A DNA stretch of 64,000 nucleotides from Leptogranulimonas caecicola (GCF_023168405.1 NZ_AP025285.1:1238001-1302000); one strand, 5' to 3'; numbered from the stretch's first letter, positions 1 through 8,448 are shown. Made by a program: numbers and translations. The notes: generated from the letters alone by a model not told the origin.

Positions 1-1096
1 GATCTAGTTCTGTTGCCTGCCGAGAAACACTCTCCCTGGTTTTGTGGAAGTACGCTTGAGCAGCTACCTCAAAGGAGTGTGACAGCACATCCACTTGAGA
101 CTTTTGCACCTGCACAAGACCTTGTGGAGCAACCAGCACAGGCTTTGCAGCCCAGCTGTTGATCTGGGCTTCTATAGTCGCCAAAAACTTGTCGATCGCT
201 CGATCCAAATTATAGGCCTGCTCTTCTTGATGCACAGAGGCACGCTCAAATATGAGATTCATCGCGCGACAGAGGCGCCCATCACGCTCATCGATCTTAT
301 CGGTAAGCTGTCCTATAGAGGGGGCGACAGAAGCTGCGGCTGCCGTGGGTGTCAACTCTCGTCGATCAGCCACATCATCTGCAATGGTGACATCTGGCTC
401 ATGGCCTATACCTGTCACCACAGGGACCAGGCAGGCAGCTATGGCTCGCGCCACGCGCTCATCATTGAAGGTCATCAAGTCTTCGTAGGAGCCACCGCCA
501 CGCACTAAAAGAATAGCGTCAGGTTTGGAAGCGGCGGCCTTTTCCAAGGCGTCCACAATGCACCCAGGGGCATCTACGCCCTGCACCATAGTTCCAAAGA
601 CGTCGATGGCTACTAACGGGTTGCGATCCGCAAGCGTACGCTTTACGTCTTCTATTACAGATCCCGTAAGAGAAGTGACCACTGCCACACGTTCGCAGAA
701 TACTGGAACCCGCCGCTTGTGCGAAGGGCTTGTAAGCCCCTCTGCATCAAGCTTGGCTTTGAGCAGGCGTACCTTTTGGCGCAGCAATCCATCGCCTCGA
801 AGAGCCACCTGACTTACAATGAAGTCGAATGATCCGCGGTTAGGATAAATCGAGAATTTTCCTCGTACAACGATCTCAAGACCGTCTTCGAGAGGTATGG
901 GCAGTGAGCGATAAATACTCGCCCATACCACCACATTCATAGAGCAAAGACCATCTTTGATCTGAAAATAGCAATGGCCTCGATTGGTGGGCCCTCGAAA
1001 AGAGGTAACCTCACCTATCACCGTAAGCGTAGGAACCGTCTCGAGGACAGCTTTTGCCTTGTTGAGTGCCTCAGATACCGAGATGGGCTCCGCCAT
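1..1096 (-). CDS. xseA: Exodeoxyribonuclease VII large subunit (partial, 3' end off window)
   Basis: Large subunit of exonuclease VII, which degrades single-stranded DNA in the cytoplasm together with XseB. The reading frame opens with ATG at 1096 (MAEPISVSEALNKAKAVLET), preceded by AGGGA about 7 nt upstream inside the end of the previous gene. About 365 codons are visible: an N-terminal OB-fold region (GEVTSFRGPTNRGHCYFQIKD) and then the catalytic region with VVTSLTGSVIEDV, RGGGSYEDL and TGIGHEPDVTIADDVAD, all typical of XseA. It runs off the left edge, so the C-terminal tail is missing. It is co-directional with and directly behind the metallopeptidase gene. The small subunit xseB lies about 40 kb away at 41763-42182. 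Confidence 0.93.
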   Translation of the reverse strand, partial: MAEPISVSEALNKAKAVLETVPTLTVIGEVTSFRGPTNRGHCYFQIKDGLCSMNVVVWASIYRSLPIPLEDGLEIVVRGKFSIYPNRGSFDFIVSQVALRGDGLLRQKVRLLKAKLDAEGLTSPSHKRRVPVFCERVAVVTSLTGSVIEDVKRTLADRNPLVAIDVFGTMVQGVDAPGCIVDALEKAAASKPDAILLVRGGGSYEDLMTFNDERVARAIAACLVPVVTGIGHEPDVTIADDVADRRELTPTAAAASVAPSIGQLTDKIDERDGRLCRAMNLIFERASVHQEEQAYNLDRAIDKFLATIEAQINSWAAKPVLVAPQGLVQVQKSQVDVLSHSFEVAAQAYFHKTRESVSRQATELD

Positions 1097-1098
1097 GA

Positions 1099-1791
1099 CT
1101 AATCCCTGTTGTTGGTCTGGCCCAAGAGATACAGCAGTTGCAAGCAAGAGACCAATGCTGCAGCTACATAGGTAAGCGCAGCTGCAAACAGCACTTGTCG
1201 AGAACCAGTGACCACCTCTTGGCTAAAGCCAGCCTGAGAAATATAAGAGAGCGCGCGGCGGGATGCGTCAAACTCCACAGGCAGCGTTACAAGTTGGAAG
1301 AGCACCGAAGCGGCAAAAAGTATAATTGCCAGATTGATAAGTCCACTCATAGCCATCGAGATGCCGATAATAAAGACGATCATCCAGACATTGCTCGCGA
1401 AGTTCACTACAGGGACCAAGGCGGTGCGGATGCGCCCTGGAACATAGCCCTTATCAAACTGCACTGCATGCCCTGCCTCGTGGCAGGCTACGGCTACCGA
1501 AGCCACAGAGCTGCCCTGGAAATTTGCAGGGGACAGATGAAGAGAGTTGTCACGAGGGTCGAAGTGGTCTGTGAGCTCCCCGGGAACAGGCTCGATACCT
1601 ACACCATCAACGCCATTGGCTGCAAGCATGGCACGAGCAACGTCAGCGCCTGTCCTCGAGGTACCTAAAGGGACCCGAGACCACTTGCGATAGGTACTGT
1701 TGATGTACCACTGAGTAAGACCACCCAGCACAAGAGAGACAATAACGAGCAAAAAGTAAGAGCCGTTATAACCCATATAAAAATACGGCAT
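1099..1791 (-). CDS. Neutral zinc metallopeptidase, YugP family
   Basis: Membrane-bound zinc metallopeptidase of the YugP type; the substrate is unknown. The zinc-binding HEAGH motif is at about residues 104-108, after an N-terminal membrane segment (SYFLLVIVSLVLGGL). Further hydrophobic segments follow (VWMIVFIIGISMAMSGLIN, LAIILFAASVLFQLV, VLFAAALTYVAAALVSCL). A frame start exists at 1803, but ATG at 1791 (MPYFYMGYNG) is better because GGTGGAGG lies just before it. It ends 2 nt before xseA, so the two are probably co-transcribed. A LexA-like palindrome sits in its promoter region (1866-1877). Confidence 0.85.
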   Translation of the reverse strand: MPYFYMGYNGSYFLLVIVSLVLGGLTQWYINSTYRKWSRVPLGTSRTGADVARAMLAANGVDGVGIEPVPGELTDHFDPRDNSLHLSPANFQGSSVASVAVACHEAGHAVQFDKGYVPGRIRTALVPVVNFASNVWMIVFIIGISMAMSGLINLAIILFAASVLFQLVTLPVEFDASRRALSYISQAGFSQEVVTGSRQVLFAAALTYVAAALVSCLQLLYLLGQTNNRD

Positions 1792-1843
1792 GAATACCTC
1801 CACCTACAGGGGGCACGGTTAGAGACCCTGTCATTGAAGTCAC

Positions 1844-1907
1844 ATTCTACACCAGTGCACATTTAGAACATGTGTTCGTATTGCGATTTTAGAAACATGC
1901 TTCTAAA
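1844..1907 (-). promoter_or_regulatory. Promoter region of the metallopeptidase-xseA unit with two palindromes, one LexA-like
   Basis: On the minus strand a -10-like TAGAAT (1844-1849) lies 53 nt before the metallopeptidase start. Upstream is the palindrome GAAC-ATGT-GTTC at 1866-1877; read on the minus strand it is CGAACACATGTTCT, one base off the Gram-positive SOS box CGAACRNRYGTTYC. A second palindrome TTTAGAA-ACATGC-TTCTAAA is at 1888-1907. The latter may instead be the end of the rnd transcript's neighbourhood or a second operator. Exonuclease VII is a DNA-repair enzyme, so SOS control would be sensible, but this is inference from one site. Confidence 0.45.
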
Positions 1908-1928
1908 GGATGCGTCAGCTATGGCTTG

Positions 1929-3059
1929 CTAAAGAAGTTCCACATGGTTGTCCTTTACGGTAAGCCCCACTTGGCCCGCCAAAAGATTTCGCAACGGCTT
2001 GCCTAGAACCTCTTCCCTCCATCCCTCAGAGAGCTTGGTGCTCTCTGGGTCTTTCATAAAGTCGAGCAAGTCGTCGCGGCTAGCCATAAGCGGACCTGCA
2101 ATGCCTGTATGCTCAGAAATCACCCTCATATAGGCATGCATGAGATCTACCACGCATTCTTCCTCGGGAGTCGAACGCCTATGCTTGGGGACTGGCGGCA
2201 GATCTACGGGTTTACACTTTTTACCAAGCCCCACAGCCACGATCACTGCATGGGCATCCTTCTCGCTTAGGCCCACTACCCCTCGAATGCTTCGAAGACG
2301 CTCAACGGTAGTAGGCATTAGTTTGGAAATCTCTATCACTACTTCGTCAGACAAAAGCCATTTTCGAGGAATGTTACGTTTTGCAGCTTTTCGCTCACGC
2401 CAGGCTGCGAGTTCCCTTGCAACCGCGAGCTGTGTACGAGTGAGCGTACCGATGCGTTTAACATGCAGGTATGCGCTCGCGGGATCATGGCCACCTACTT
2501 CATTGACGCTCAAAGCCTGCATTTCCGGCAATACCCAGCTCAATCGATCCAGCTCGACGAGCTTATCCATCAAGCATTTGTAGACGGCGGGCAGATACCG
2601 CACGTCATCTTCTGCATACCCCACCTGCATAGGGTCTAGGGGGCGCCTTGACCAATCTGTAAGGCTTTGACTTTTTGGGAGGTGGATTCCGCAAATGGCT
2701 TCCACTAAAGGACCGTAGCCTATTTGCATACGATAGCCGGCATAGGCAGCAGCCACCTGCGTATCAAAGATGGGTTCTGGGATCTTCCCAAACAGCCGGA
2801 CGAATACCTCAAGGTCCTGGCTACAGGCATGGATGACTTTGGGAACCGTGCGGTCGAACAGCAACTCTTCTAAAAGATCTAAGTCCTTTAGACGAATAAC
2901 GTCGATGGCCGCCTGCTCTTCAGCGGTACCCACTTGCAACAGACAGGGTGTGGGATAGTAGGTTTTTTCTCGTAGGAACTCAGTGTCTACCGCAAGAATT
3001 GGAGAGGAAGCTGCACGCTCGCAAAACGAGGAAAGCTGCTGAGGTGTATCGATTAACAA
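1929..3059 (-). CDS. rnd: Ribonuclease D
   Basis: 3'-5' exoribonuclease of the DEDDy family that trims tRNA and other stable RNA precursors. The exonuclease motifs are visible: Exo I AVDTEF (Asp25 and Glu27), Exo II VIHACSQDLEVF, Exo III YAEDDVRYL with the Tyr and Asp. An HRDC domain follows at roughly residues 205-290 (LAVARELAAWRERKAAKRN). 376 aa is normal for the family. The start is a TTG at 3059 with GGGAG about 8 nt before it. It is divergent from the lipid kinase gene. Confidence 0.93.
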   Translation of the reverse strand: MLIDTPQQLSSFCERAASSPILAVDTEFLREKTYYPTPCLLQVGTAEEQAAIDVIRLKDLDLLEELLFDRTVPKVIHACSQDLEVFVRLFGKIPEPIFDTQVAAAYAGYRMQIGYGPLVEAICGIHLPKSQSLTDWSRRPLDPMQVGYAEDDVRYLPAVYKCLMDKLVELDRLSWVLPEMQALSVNEVGGHDPASAYLHVKRIGTLTRTQLAVARELAAWRERKAAKRNIPRKWLLSDEVVIEISKLMPTTVERLRSIRGVVGLSEKDAHAVIVAVGLGKKCKPVDLPPVPKHRRSTPEEECVVDLMHAYMRVISEHTGIAGPLMASRDDLLDFMKDPESTKLSEGWREEVLGKPLRNLLAGQVGLTVKDNHVELL

Positions 3060-3126
3060 AATGCGACTCCCATAAGAAGTGGGGCTTTAGGTGATGGTCA
3101 CGCTGGGCGGCCCTTGCTAACCTCTC

Positions 3127-3176
3127 TATAATCGGTCAAGACACGACGGGCAGAAAAGCGAAGGTGAGGGCTCTCT
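3127..3176 (+). promoter_or_regulatory. Possible promoter (-10 only) and RBS of the lipid kinase gene
   Basis: A perfect TATAAT is at 3127-3132, 45 nt before the ATG; no good -35 is seen at 16-18 nt upstream, so the promoter call is weak. AAGGTGAGG about 6 nt before the ATG is a good ribosome binding site. Confidence 0.35.
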
Positions 3177-4157
3177 ATGAGATCCCTGATTCTACATAAT
3201 GAAAAAGCCGGATTCAGTTCCGACGCTATCTATATGTTTGTGCGAAGCATCACCCACCCTGGAGATTCTTGCGAATTCCGCTCCTTGAGCGATGGATGGA
3301 ATGCAGAAGATGCGCTTAAGGATGCAGAGGAGTTTGACCAAGTGGTCATCTCAGGAGGAGATGGCACCACTGCCTCTCTCCTTTACGCCGCAAAAGACAA
3401 GGATTTGAATGTCTGCGTCTTTCCCTCGGGCACAGCCAATCTGTTCTTCTCCAATCTAGGTAATTCGCCTGAACCTGCAGCAGTGGCGCGAGCCTGCCGC
3501 ATCGGTCGTACGTTTGACTGCGATCTAGGAGGGATAAGCTGGGCAGATCCTCAAGGACAAGAACACCATTGCGGTTTTACTTTGATGACGGGTTCTGGCT
3601 TTGACGCAAGTCTTATGCGTGCGGCCGTACCCAACAAAAAGGCCATGGGCGAAAGTGCCTACTTCCTCGCAGCTTTTGACAACAGCCATCCACCAGTAGT
3701 GACCTTTACCATAGAGCTGGACGACCAAACGGTGGTACGCGAAGGCATTGCCTGCATCGTAGCCAATTGCGCCATGATTCAAGGGGACATAGAGATCATG
3801 CCCGATTGTAGGCTGGATGACGGGCTGCTCGATGTCATCGTACTGGAAACTAATGACGCCGTAGGACTATTGCGTCCCTTGCTCTTTGGCCTTATCGATC
3901 ATCATGGGGCCAATTTAGGACGTCCTCGTCTGGAGCGTTTCCGTACCAAGCGAGTGCATGTAAGCTCCAGCAAGCCCATACCTCTACAGATCGATGGCGA
4001 TGCTCTCGATTATGAGATCTCACAATTCTCAGCGCGAGTACTGCCAGAGCGCGTATCGGTTATTGTGGACTCGTTCTCTCCCTACTACCCCCAAGATCAC
4101 GACGATCTCGAGCCTCGATTCCCTGGATCGGAAATTGAAGCGTTCCCCCATTCTTAG
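3177..4157 (+). CDS. Diacylglycerol kinase family lipid kinase
   Basis: Lipid kinase of the YegS/DgkB (BmrU) family; probably phosphorylates diacylglycerol or a related lipid at the membrane. The N-terminal catalytic domain carries the nucleotide-binding SGGDGTT at about residues 59-65 and FPSGTANLF further on. The C-terminal part (QIDGDALDY, VIV end) matches the family's beta-sandwich domain. 326 aa is a typical length. It stands alone on the plus strand and ends at a bidirectional terminator shared with rmlA. The precise substrate cannot be told from sequence. Confidence 0.85.
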   Translation: MRSLILHNEKAGFSSDAIYMFVRSITHPGDSCEFRSLSDGWNAEDALKDAEEFDQVVISGGDGTTASLLYAAKDKDLNVCVFPSGTANLFFSNLGNSPEPAAVARACRIGRTFDCDLGGISWADPQGQEHHCGFTLMTGSGFDASLMRAAVPNKKAMGESAYFLAAFDNSHPPVVTFTIELDDQTVVREGIACIVANCAMIQGDIEIMPDCRLDDGLLDVIVLETNDAVGLLRPLLFGLIDHHGANLGRPRLERFRTKRVHVSSSKPIPLQIDGDALDYEISQFSARVLPERVSVIVDSFSPYYPQDHDDLEPRFPGSEIEAFPHS

Positions 4158-4184
4158 AGCTTCGCATCCTATGCCTTACCAGCA

Positions 4185-4220
4185 AAAGCCCTGAAGCTCC
4201 CACTGAAGCTCCAGGGCTTT
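4185..4220. terminator. Bidirectional terminator between the lipid kinase gene and rmlA
   Basis: Convergent genes meet here. AAAGCCCTG (4185-4193) pairs perfectly with CAGGGCTTT (4212-4220), extended inward by AGCT/AGCT after one mismatch. The A/T edges give a U-rich 3' end in both directions. Confidence 0.8.
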
Positions 4221-4252
4221 GTTTAGGCATTTCTTGGCGTCAAGCCAACCTT

Positions 4253-5134
4253 TTAACGACGAGTAGACAAGGCGATCTTCTCGAGGTAGCGACCATACTC
4301 GGTCTTCTTGAGACCGTCTGCCAGCTTAAGCAGTTGGGCTCGTTTGATCCAGCCAGCGTCGTAGACGATCTCTTCGAGCGCAGCAACTTTGACGCCGGTA
4401 GCCTCTTGCACTACGCGGATGTACTCGCCCACTGCGAAGAGAGAATCGACGGTACCGGTATCAAACCAAGCAAAGCCGCGATCCAGCTGCTCGACCTTGA
4501 GTTTTTTATCCTCAAGATACATACGGTTGAGATCGGTAATCTCAAGCTCTCCACGGGTGGAGGGCTGCAGACGACTTACGTAGTCGCCCACACCCTTGTC
4601 ATAGAAGTAGAGGCCGGTAACGCAATAATTGGAGCGAGGCTCAGCGGGCTTCTCCTCCAAAGAAATGGCATTGCCTGCATCGTCAAAGTCCACTACCCCA
4701 AAATGCTGGGGGTCATCAACACGGTAGCCAAAGATGGTGGCATACCCGGCCTTGGCGTTGTCGATGGCACGGGCGAGCTTCTTTGCGAAGCCAGAGCCGT
4801 AGAAGACGTTGTCGCCCAGGACCAAAGCCACTTCGTCACCCGCGATGAAGTCAGAAGCGATCACCAAGGCCTCTGCAATGCCGCCACGAGTGGGCTGGGG
4901 CTTATAGGAAAGATTGATGCCAAGCTGGCTGCCGTCGCCAAAAAGCTCTTGGAACGCGCCCAGGTGCTCTGGCTTGGAGATGATGAGAATGTCGCGAATA
5001 CCAGCCTCGAGCAGCACCGACATGGAGTAATAGATCAGCGGCTTGTCATACACAGGCAACAGCTGCTTAGAGGTGGCTCGAGTAATGGGATACATGCGCT
5101 TACCGTGGCCGCCCGCCAGAACGATACCTTTCAT
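4253..5134 (-). CDS. rmlA: Glucose-1-phosphate thymidylyltransferase
   Basis: Makes dTDP-glucose from glucose-1-phosphate and dTTP, the first step of dTDP-rhamnose synthesis for surface polysaccharide. The protein begins MKGIVLAGGHGKRMYPIT and continues SKQLLPVYDKPLIYY; VLGDNVFYG and GFAWFDTGT are also present, all RmlA hallmarks. The usual GTRL of the first motif reads GKRM here. The frame is open to 5251, but ATG at 5134 has GGGAGGT at the right distance and gives 293 aa, the family length. No rmlB, rmlC or rmlD is nearby. Confidence 0.92.
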   Translation of the reverse strand: MKGIVLAGGHGKRMYPITRATSKQLLPVYDKPLIYYSMSVLLEAGIRDILIISKPEHLGAFQELFGDGSQLGINLSYKPQPTRGGIAEALVIASDFIAGDEVALVLGDNVFYGSGFAKKLARAIDNAKAGYATIFGYRVDDPQHFGVVDFDDAGNAISLEEKPAEPRSNYCVTGLYFYDKGVGDYVSRLQPSTRGELEITDLNRMYLEDKKLKVEQLDRGFAWFDTGTVDSLFAVGEYIRVVQEATGVKVAALEEIVYDAGWIKRAQLLKLADGLKKTEYGRYLEKIALSTRR

Positions 5135-5184
5135 TACAGAAGGACCTCCCTTTCCCGGGTCAGAGGTTCTACAAACAATTATGT

Positions 5185-5208
5185 ATGACGAATCGGAAGA
5201 ATCGTCAT
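5185..5208 (-). promoter_or_regulatory. Inverted repeat in the rmlA leader
   Basis: ATGACGA (5185-5191) and TCGTCAT (5202-5208) form a perfect 7-bp inverted repeat with a 10-nt spacer, 51 nt before the rmlA start. It could be an operator or a leader hairpin. Further upstream the minus strand has tandem TATACT boxes (near 5253-5264) that may be -10 elements; no clear -35 was found. Nothing else was recognised in 5135-5371. Confidence 0.35.
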
Positions 5209-5371
5209 GAGCGCGAATAGAAGAAACCCATTGATGCCACGAACACAGCATCTAGTATAAGTATAGCGGTTGACAATAGAGGGACTTACCAGCCTGGCCC
5301 AAAGCTATCTGCCATTTCAGCCAGCAGGCTAATCGACAAATAGCCATACCTTCTTTTGTTCATTAAGCTTC

Positions 5372-6187
5372 TTAGCCTAATGCAGAAAGATCAAGCTCCC
5401 CATTGCCAGAGTTATCAAAATCTGCAAGATATACTCCCACCGACCTGGTCATTTCCCGCGAGAAATCGGAGTTGTACTTGCGTGCACAGAACGCCTGCGC
5501 CCAGGACTCAAAATCTTGAGAACCCCTGCGTGCCCCCACAATCTCATGAAGATCTTCTGGGGACCTGTCTTGATAGCTATCCACCATCACCATGGCGCAC
5601 TCGGGAGAGCGTGACGGCTTCTGACGCTCCAGCTGCTTTTGAGTGGGATAGCCAAAGACCACCAGAGTGGCCGGAAACACAAAGGATGGCAGATGGAGCA
5701 GCTCACGCATAGCCTCGGCGTTTTCCATGAAGTCGCCTATGTAGCAAGATCCCACCCCTAGCGACCACGCAGCACTCACTGCATTTTGCGCTGCGATCAA
5801 AGTGTCATCTACAGCCAGCAGAAGGTCCCCCACGCCTGGCTGTCGGATCTTCTCGGCACCGGCGGCCCTATAGATCTGCGGCCAATAGCGGCAGTCGGCC
5901 ACAAAAGCCAGCACCAACGGGGCGGCATCAATAAAAGGCTGATCGTCGCAGAGAAGCGCGAGCTTTTGCCGGATCTTCTCGTCTTTGATTTCGATAATTG
6001 AATAAAGCTGCTGATTGCCTGCCGTAGGCGCCTCAAAAGCTGCTTCTAAGATAGATTCGCGCACCTGAGGGCTCAGCGGCTCAGGCCTAAAGACGCGCAC
6101 CGATTTTCTCTCTTGCAACTCTCGGGTAGTGACAGTGGACGCCAATAGAGAATCTGGCAGCGGGTTTTGGGGGTCATCTGCGGTCAT
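5372..6187 (-). CDS. Nitroreductase family oxidoreductase
   Basis: FMN-dependent nitroreductase-fold protein, probably an NAD(P)H oxidoreductase; the substrate is unknown. The N-terminal FMN-binding pattern RKSVRVFRPEPL and FEAPTAGNQQ is at about residues 28-65, and WSLGVGSCYIGDF and VVFGYPTQ occur in the middle, as in NfsA/FRP-like members. The C-terminal part (EIVGARRGSQDFESWAQAF) is an extension without an assigned role. The frame is open to 6244, but ATG at 6187 (MTADDPQNPL) has GAGGAG about 6 nt before it. It follows folD closely and may share its transcript. Confidence 0.82.
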   Translation of the reverse strand: MTADDPQNPLPDSLLASTVTTRELQERKSVRVFRPEPLSPQVRESILEAAFEAPTAGNQQLYSIIEIKDEKIRQKLALLCDDQPFIDAAPLVLAFVADCRYWPQIYRAAGAEKIRQPGVGDLLLAVDDTLIAAQNAVSAAWSLGVGSCYIGDFMENAEAMRELLHLPSFVFPATLVVFGYPTQKQLERQKPSRSPECAMVMVDSYQDRSPEDLHEIVGARRGSQDFESWAQAFCARKYNSDFSREMTRSVGVYLADFDNSGNGELDLSALG

Positions 6188-6250
6188 TAGGCTCTCCTCT
6201 CTCGCTTCGAGAAGTCTCTCCCGACCGCTCAAAGCCTTTGGCAACTACCG

Positions 6251-7102
6251 CTAAAAATGGGCGTTCTGACGCTCTGCGGCAGAAACCAGGTGCTCCGCCA
6301 GGACTGCCGTAGTCACCGCGCCCACTCCTCCAGGAACCGGCGTCGCTGCAGCTATATCACCCAGGCGATCCCACACCGCATCGCCGGCCATCGATCCGTC
6401 TTCACGGCTGTTGCACGACACGTCTACAAGCCAACAACCAGAAGGGAGCACCTCCTGATCCAATGCGCCCAAAACCCCCATCGCGCTTACCACAAGATCA
6501 GCCTGCGAGCAGGCATCCTTGAGACTCGGTGTCTTTGAATGGGCCTGAGTCACCGTAGCGTCGCGCGCCAGCAGCAAAGAAGCCACAGGACGCCCCACCA
6601 CTGCCGAGCGGCCCAGCACGCTGGCTCGGCTCCCCCGATACTCAAAGCCGTAATGGTTAAGAAGTCGAATGACAGCATCTGCAGTGCAAGGAGCGAACAC
6701 GCCCGGATTGCCGAGAAACACCCCCGCCAAGCTCGCATCGCTCATGCCGTCGACATCTTTGAGCGCAGAGGCGTGATCGGCAGCCTCTTGTTCATCGAGA
6801 TGCGCGGGCAGAGGCCTGAGCAGCAGGATGCCATGGATCTGGTCGTCGGCCGAGAGGCGATCCAGGGTCTCATTGAGTTCTGGCTGGGTTGCCTTATCGC
6901 TCAAAGAGATCACCGCCACCTTGCAATGGGCGGCTTCAAGCCGCCGAATGGCAGCCTGCCGATACCAGCGATTCGCCGAGTCATCCCCCACCTCGACGAT
7001 GGCGAGCTGTGGGGTCACCCCTCTGTCTGCAAGAGCCTGCACGCGGACAGACAAGGCGCTCATCAACGCATCAGCCACAGGCTTACCTTTAAGCTCAATC
7101 AC
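6251..7102 (-). CDS. folD: FolD-like methylenetetrahydrofolate dehydrogenase (cyclohydrolase residues altered)
   Basis: Folate one-carbon enzyme, normally bifunctional (5,10-methylene-THF dehydrogenase and methenyl-THF cyclohydrolase). GILLLRPLPAHLD, KDVDGMSD, VLGRSAVVGRPVASLL and TPVPGGVGAVTTAVL mark the family. Aligned without gaps to the E. coli segment VGDNPASQIYVASK, the Tyr is kept (VGDDSANRWYRQAA), but the catalytic Lys is Ala and the Gln of QLPLP is Leu; both matter for cyclohydrolase activity. The start is GTG at 7102 (VIELKGKPV), overlapping the stop of the upstream cyclodeaminase gene by 8 nt, with AAAGGA as RBS. The frame reading further back to 7252 is not needed. Confidence 0.88.
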   Translation of the reverse strand: MIELKGKPVADALMSALSVRVQALADRGVTPQLAIVEVGDDSANRWYRQAAIRRLEAAHCKVAVISLSDKATQPELNETLDRLSADDQIHGILLLRPLPAHLDEQEAADHASALKDVDGMSDASLAGVFLGNPGVFAPCTADAVIRLLNHYGFEYRGSRASVLGRSAVVGRPVASLLLARDATVTQAHSKTPSLKDACSQADLVVSAMGVLGALDQEVLPSGCWLVDVSCNSREDGSMAGDAVWDRLGDIAAATPVPGGVGAVTTAVLAEHLVSAAERQNAHF

Positions 7103-7727
7103 GGCGGAGTCCTTTCTCGGCAAGGTCCATGGCGTTTCGAGCCTCACCGTCTCCTTGCCTGCGTAGCTGGTCGAGCTGCCGGTTGATTCGCTGGGCCAGC
7201 GAGCGATCCTGCATCCAACAGGTATTAGCCAGCGTGGTAGCAGCGGCGCCATCGATTGCCGCTCGTAAAAGAGCTGCTGCTACCGTGACATCGGATGCTG
7301 CCATTGATGTGCCCTCCGCGGCGATCTTTTGGCACAGAAAAAGCGCTTGGGCAGCCAGCTCCATAATGGCCAAGGGCGCCCGTGTAGCAGCATAAAGATT
7401 TGCCTCTAGGACGGCTGCGCGCTTCTCGGCAAGTTCTGGGGTATTGCGCGGGAGTTTAAGCGCAGCAGCCACGGCCTGGTAGCCTTGAGCGTCCTCATCG
7501 GCAAGCTCCAAAAAGCGCTTGCGCAGAACTTGAAGATGGCTTGTATGCTCCTCCATTTGGGGCCATACCTGCTGGTATCGGGAGTTTTGCAGTGTAAGCT
7601 CCACCACCATCTGCAGTTGGGCGGCGCCAATGGCCGCCGCTAAGGCGCTCGAAGCACCCCCGCCAGGCGCAGGAGAGGGAGAGCCCAGCTCTTCCAAATA
7701 GTCGTTGATGGATCTATCCCAGCTCAT
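7095..7727 (-). CDS. Cyclodeaminase/cyclohydrolase family protein (FTCD-C/FchA type)
   Basis: Homologue of the C-terminal domain of formimidoyltransferase-cyclodeaminase. Stand-alone members such as FchA act as methenyl-THF cyclohydrolases. The start MSWDRSINDYLEELGSPSPA followed by GGGASSALAAAIGAAQ is the family signature. The ATG at 7727 (preceded by GGGGTGG) gives 210 aa, the usual length; the frame to 7838 adds a non-conserved extension. It overlaps folD by 8 nt and is translationally coupled to it. It may supply the hydrolase step that the altered FolD lacks. Confidence 0.88.
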   Translation of the reverse strand: MSWDRSINDYLEELGSPSPAPGGGASSALAAAIGAAQLQMVVELTLQNSRYQQVWPQMEEHTSHLQVLRKRFLELADEDAQGYQAVAAALKLPRNTPELAEKRAAVLEANLYAATRAPLAIMELAAQALFLCQKIAAEGTSMAASDVTVAAALLRAAIDGAAATTLANTCWMQDRSLAQRINRQLDQLRRQGDGEARNAMDLAEKGLRRD

Positions 7728-7854
7728 GGCCACCCCTTTTGACAGTAAGAAACTTAGGTGAGGGTCGCAGAAGCGCTTTCGCAGCAACCGCGCGCCTTTT
7801 TCTGTGCCATCTAAGGGTACCCCAGAGGCTGGGTGCACTCGATAAGGTTCGACA

Positions 7855-7886
7855 TAAGAAAAGCGACCCGACTTGAGCCGGGCCGC
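7855..7886 (-). terminator. Terminator of the 90-aa gene
   Basis: On the minus strand GCGGCCCG and CGGGTCGC (7863-7886) form an 8-bp stem with one G-U, followed by TTTTCTTA. It lies about 70 nt past the stop of the small gene. A second perfect 10-bp hairpin, GCCTCTTGGG/CCCAAGAGGC at 7919-7948, precedes it but has no T-run on this strand. Confidence 0.7.
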
Positions 7887-7957
7887 CTATTAGGGGGGCA
7901 CAAGATGAGAGCGCTCTTGCCTCTTGGGTTGCGCGTTGCCCAAGAGGCCTTTAGAAG

Positions 7958-8230
7958 CTAGATCATGCCGTAGAAACGCACCGTCTCAAGAGCGTCTTCA
8001 AACTCCATGCCGTGAGGCAGGATCACACGCTCAGTGCCGCCACGATAGCCAGCGCGCACACGCTCGTCGAAGGACGCGAATTGCACGCCACGATTGGAGC
8101 TACGGGTAAGCGGATCATCGCACACGGTATACTCATCATCGGTGATACCGGTGGTCTGCAGCGCCCGGCGCACGATGGTTTTAGTGGACGAATTCGCAGC
8201 GTAGTTCTCATTTAGAACAACCCAGGACAT
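7958..8230 (-). CDS. Small protein of unknown function (90 aa)
   Basis: Not recognised. The frame encodes 90 aa starting MSWVVLNENYAANSST and ending RFYGMI; no signal peptide, membrane segment or metal-binding motif is seen. One Cys lies in EYTVCDDP. It is supported as a real gene by a strong RBS (AGGGGAGG about 5 nt before ATG 8230), isolated position with its own terminator, and coding-like composition. The 3' third contains ERVILPHGMEFEDALETV, which looks like a short amphipathic domain. Flanking genes (divIVA and folate genes) do not suggest a job. Confidence 0.7.
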   Translation of the reverse strand: MSWVVLNENYAANSSTKTIVRRALQTTGITDDEYTVCDDPLTRSSNRGVQFASFDERVRAGYRGGTERVILPHGMEFEDALETVRFYGMI

Positions 8231-8411
8231 ATATTCCTCCCCTTAGGTAGTGATGCTTTCATTTTGAAATGGGAGGACACAAGGTTTATGAAGGGACTAT
8301 ACACAATTGCCAACGGCAAGGATGAGTCCGTGAACGGCCAGTATGCGTTCAGCTTTGTCGCATTTTTTCTGAAATATATGTACCTAGGAGCCTATCTTGA
8401 AGGCTACGCAG

Positions 8412-8448
8412 GAAAAAGGGCCCCGCTCTCTCAAAGAAAACGGGGTCC
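8412..8448 (-). terminator. Terminator of divIVA
   Basis: On the minus strand GGACCCCG pairs with CGGGGCC (8419-8448) and is followed by CTTTTTCC. It lies 41 nt after the divIVA stop. The rest of 8231-8488 shows only a possible -10 (TATAGT on the minus strand near 8299) for the 90-aa gene. Confidence 0.75.
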
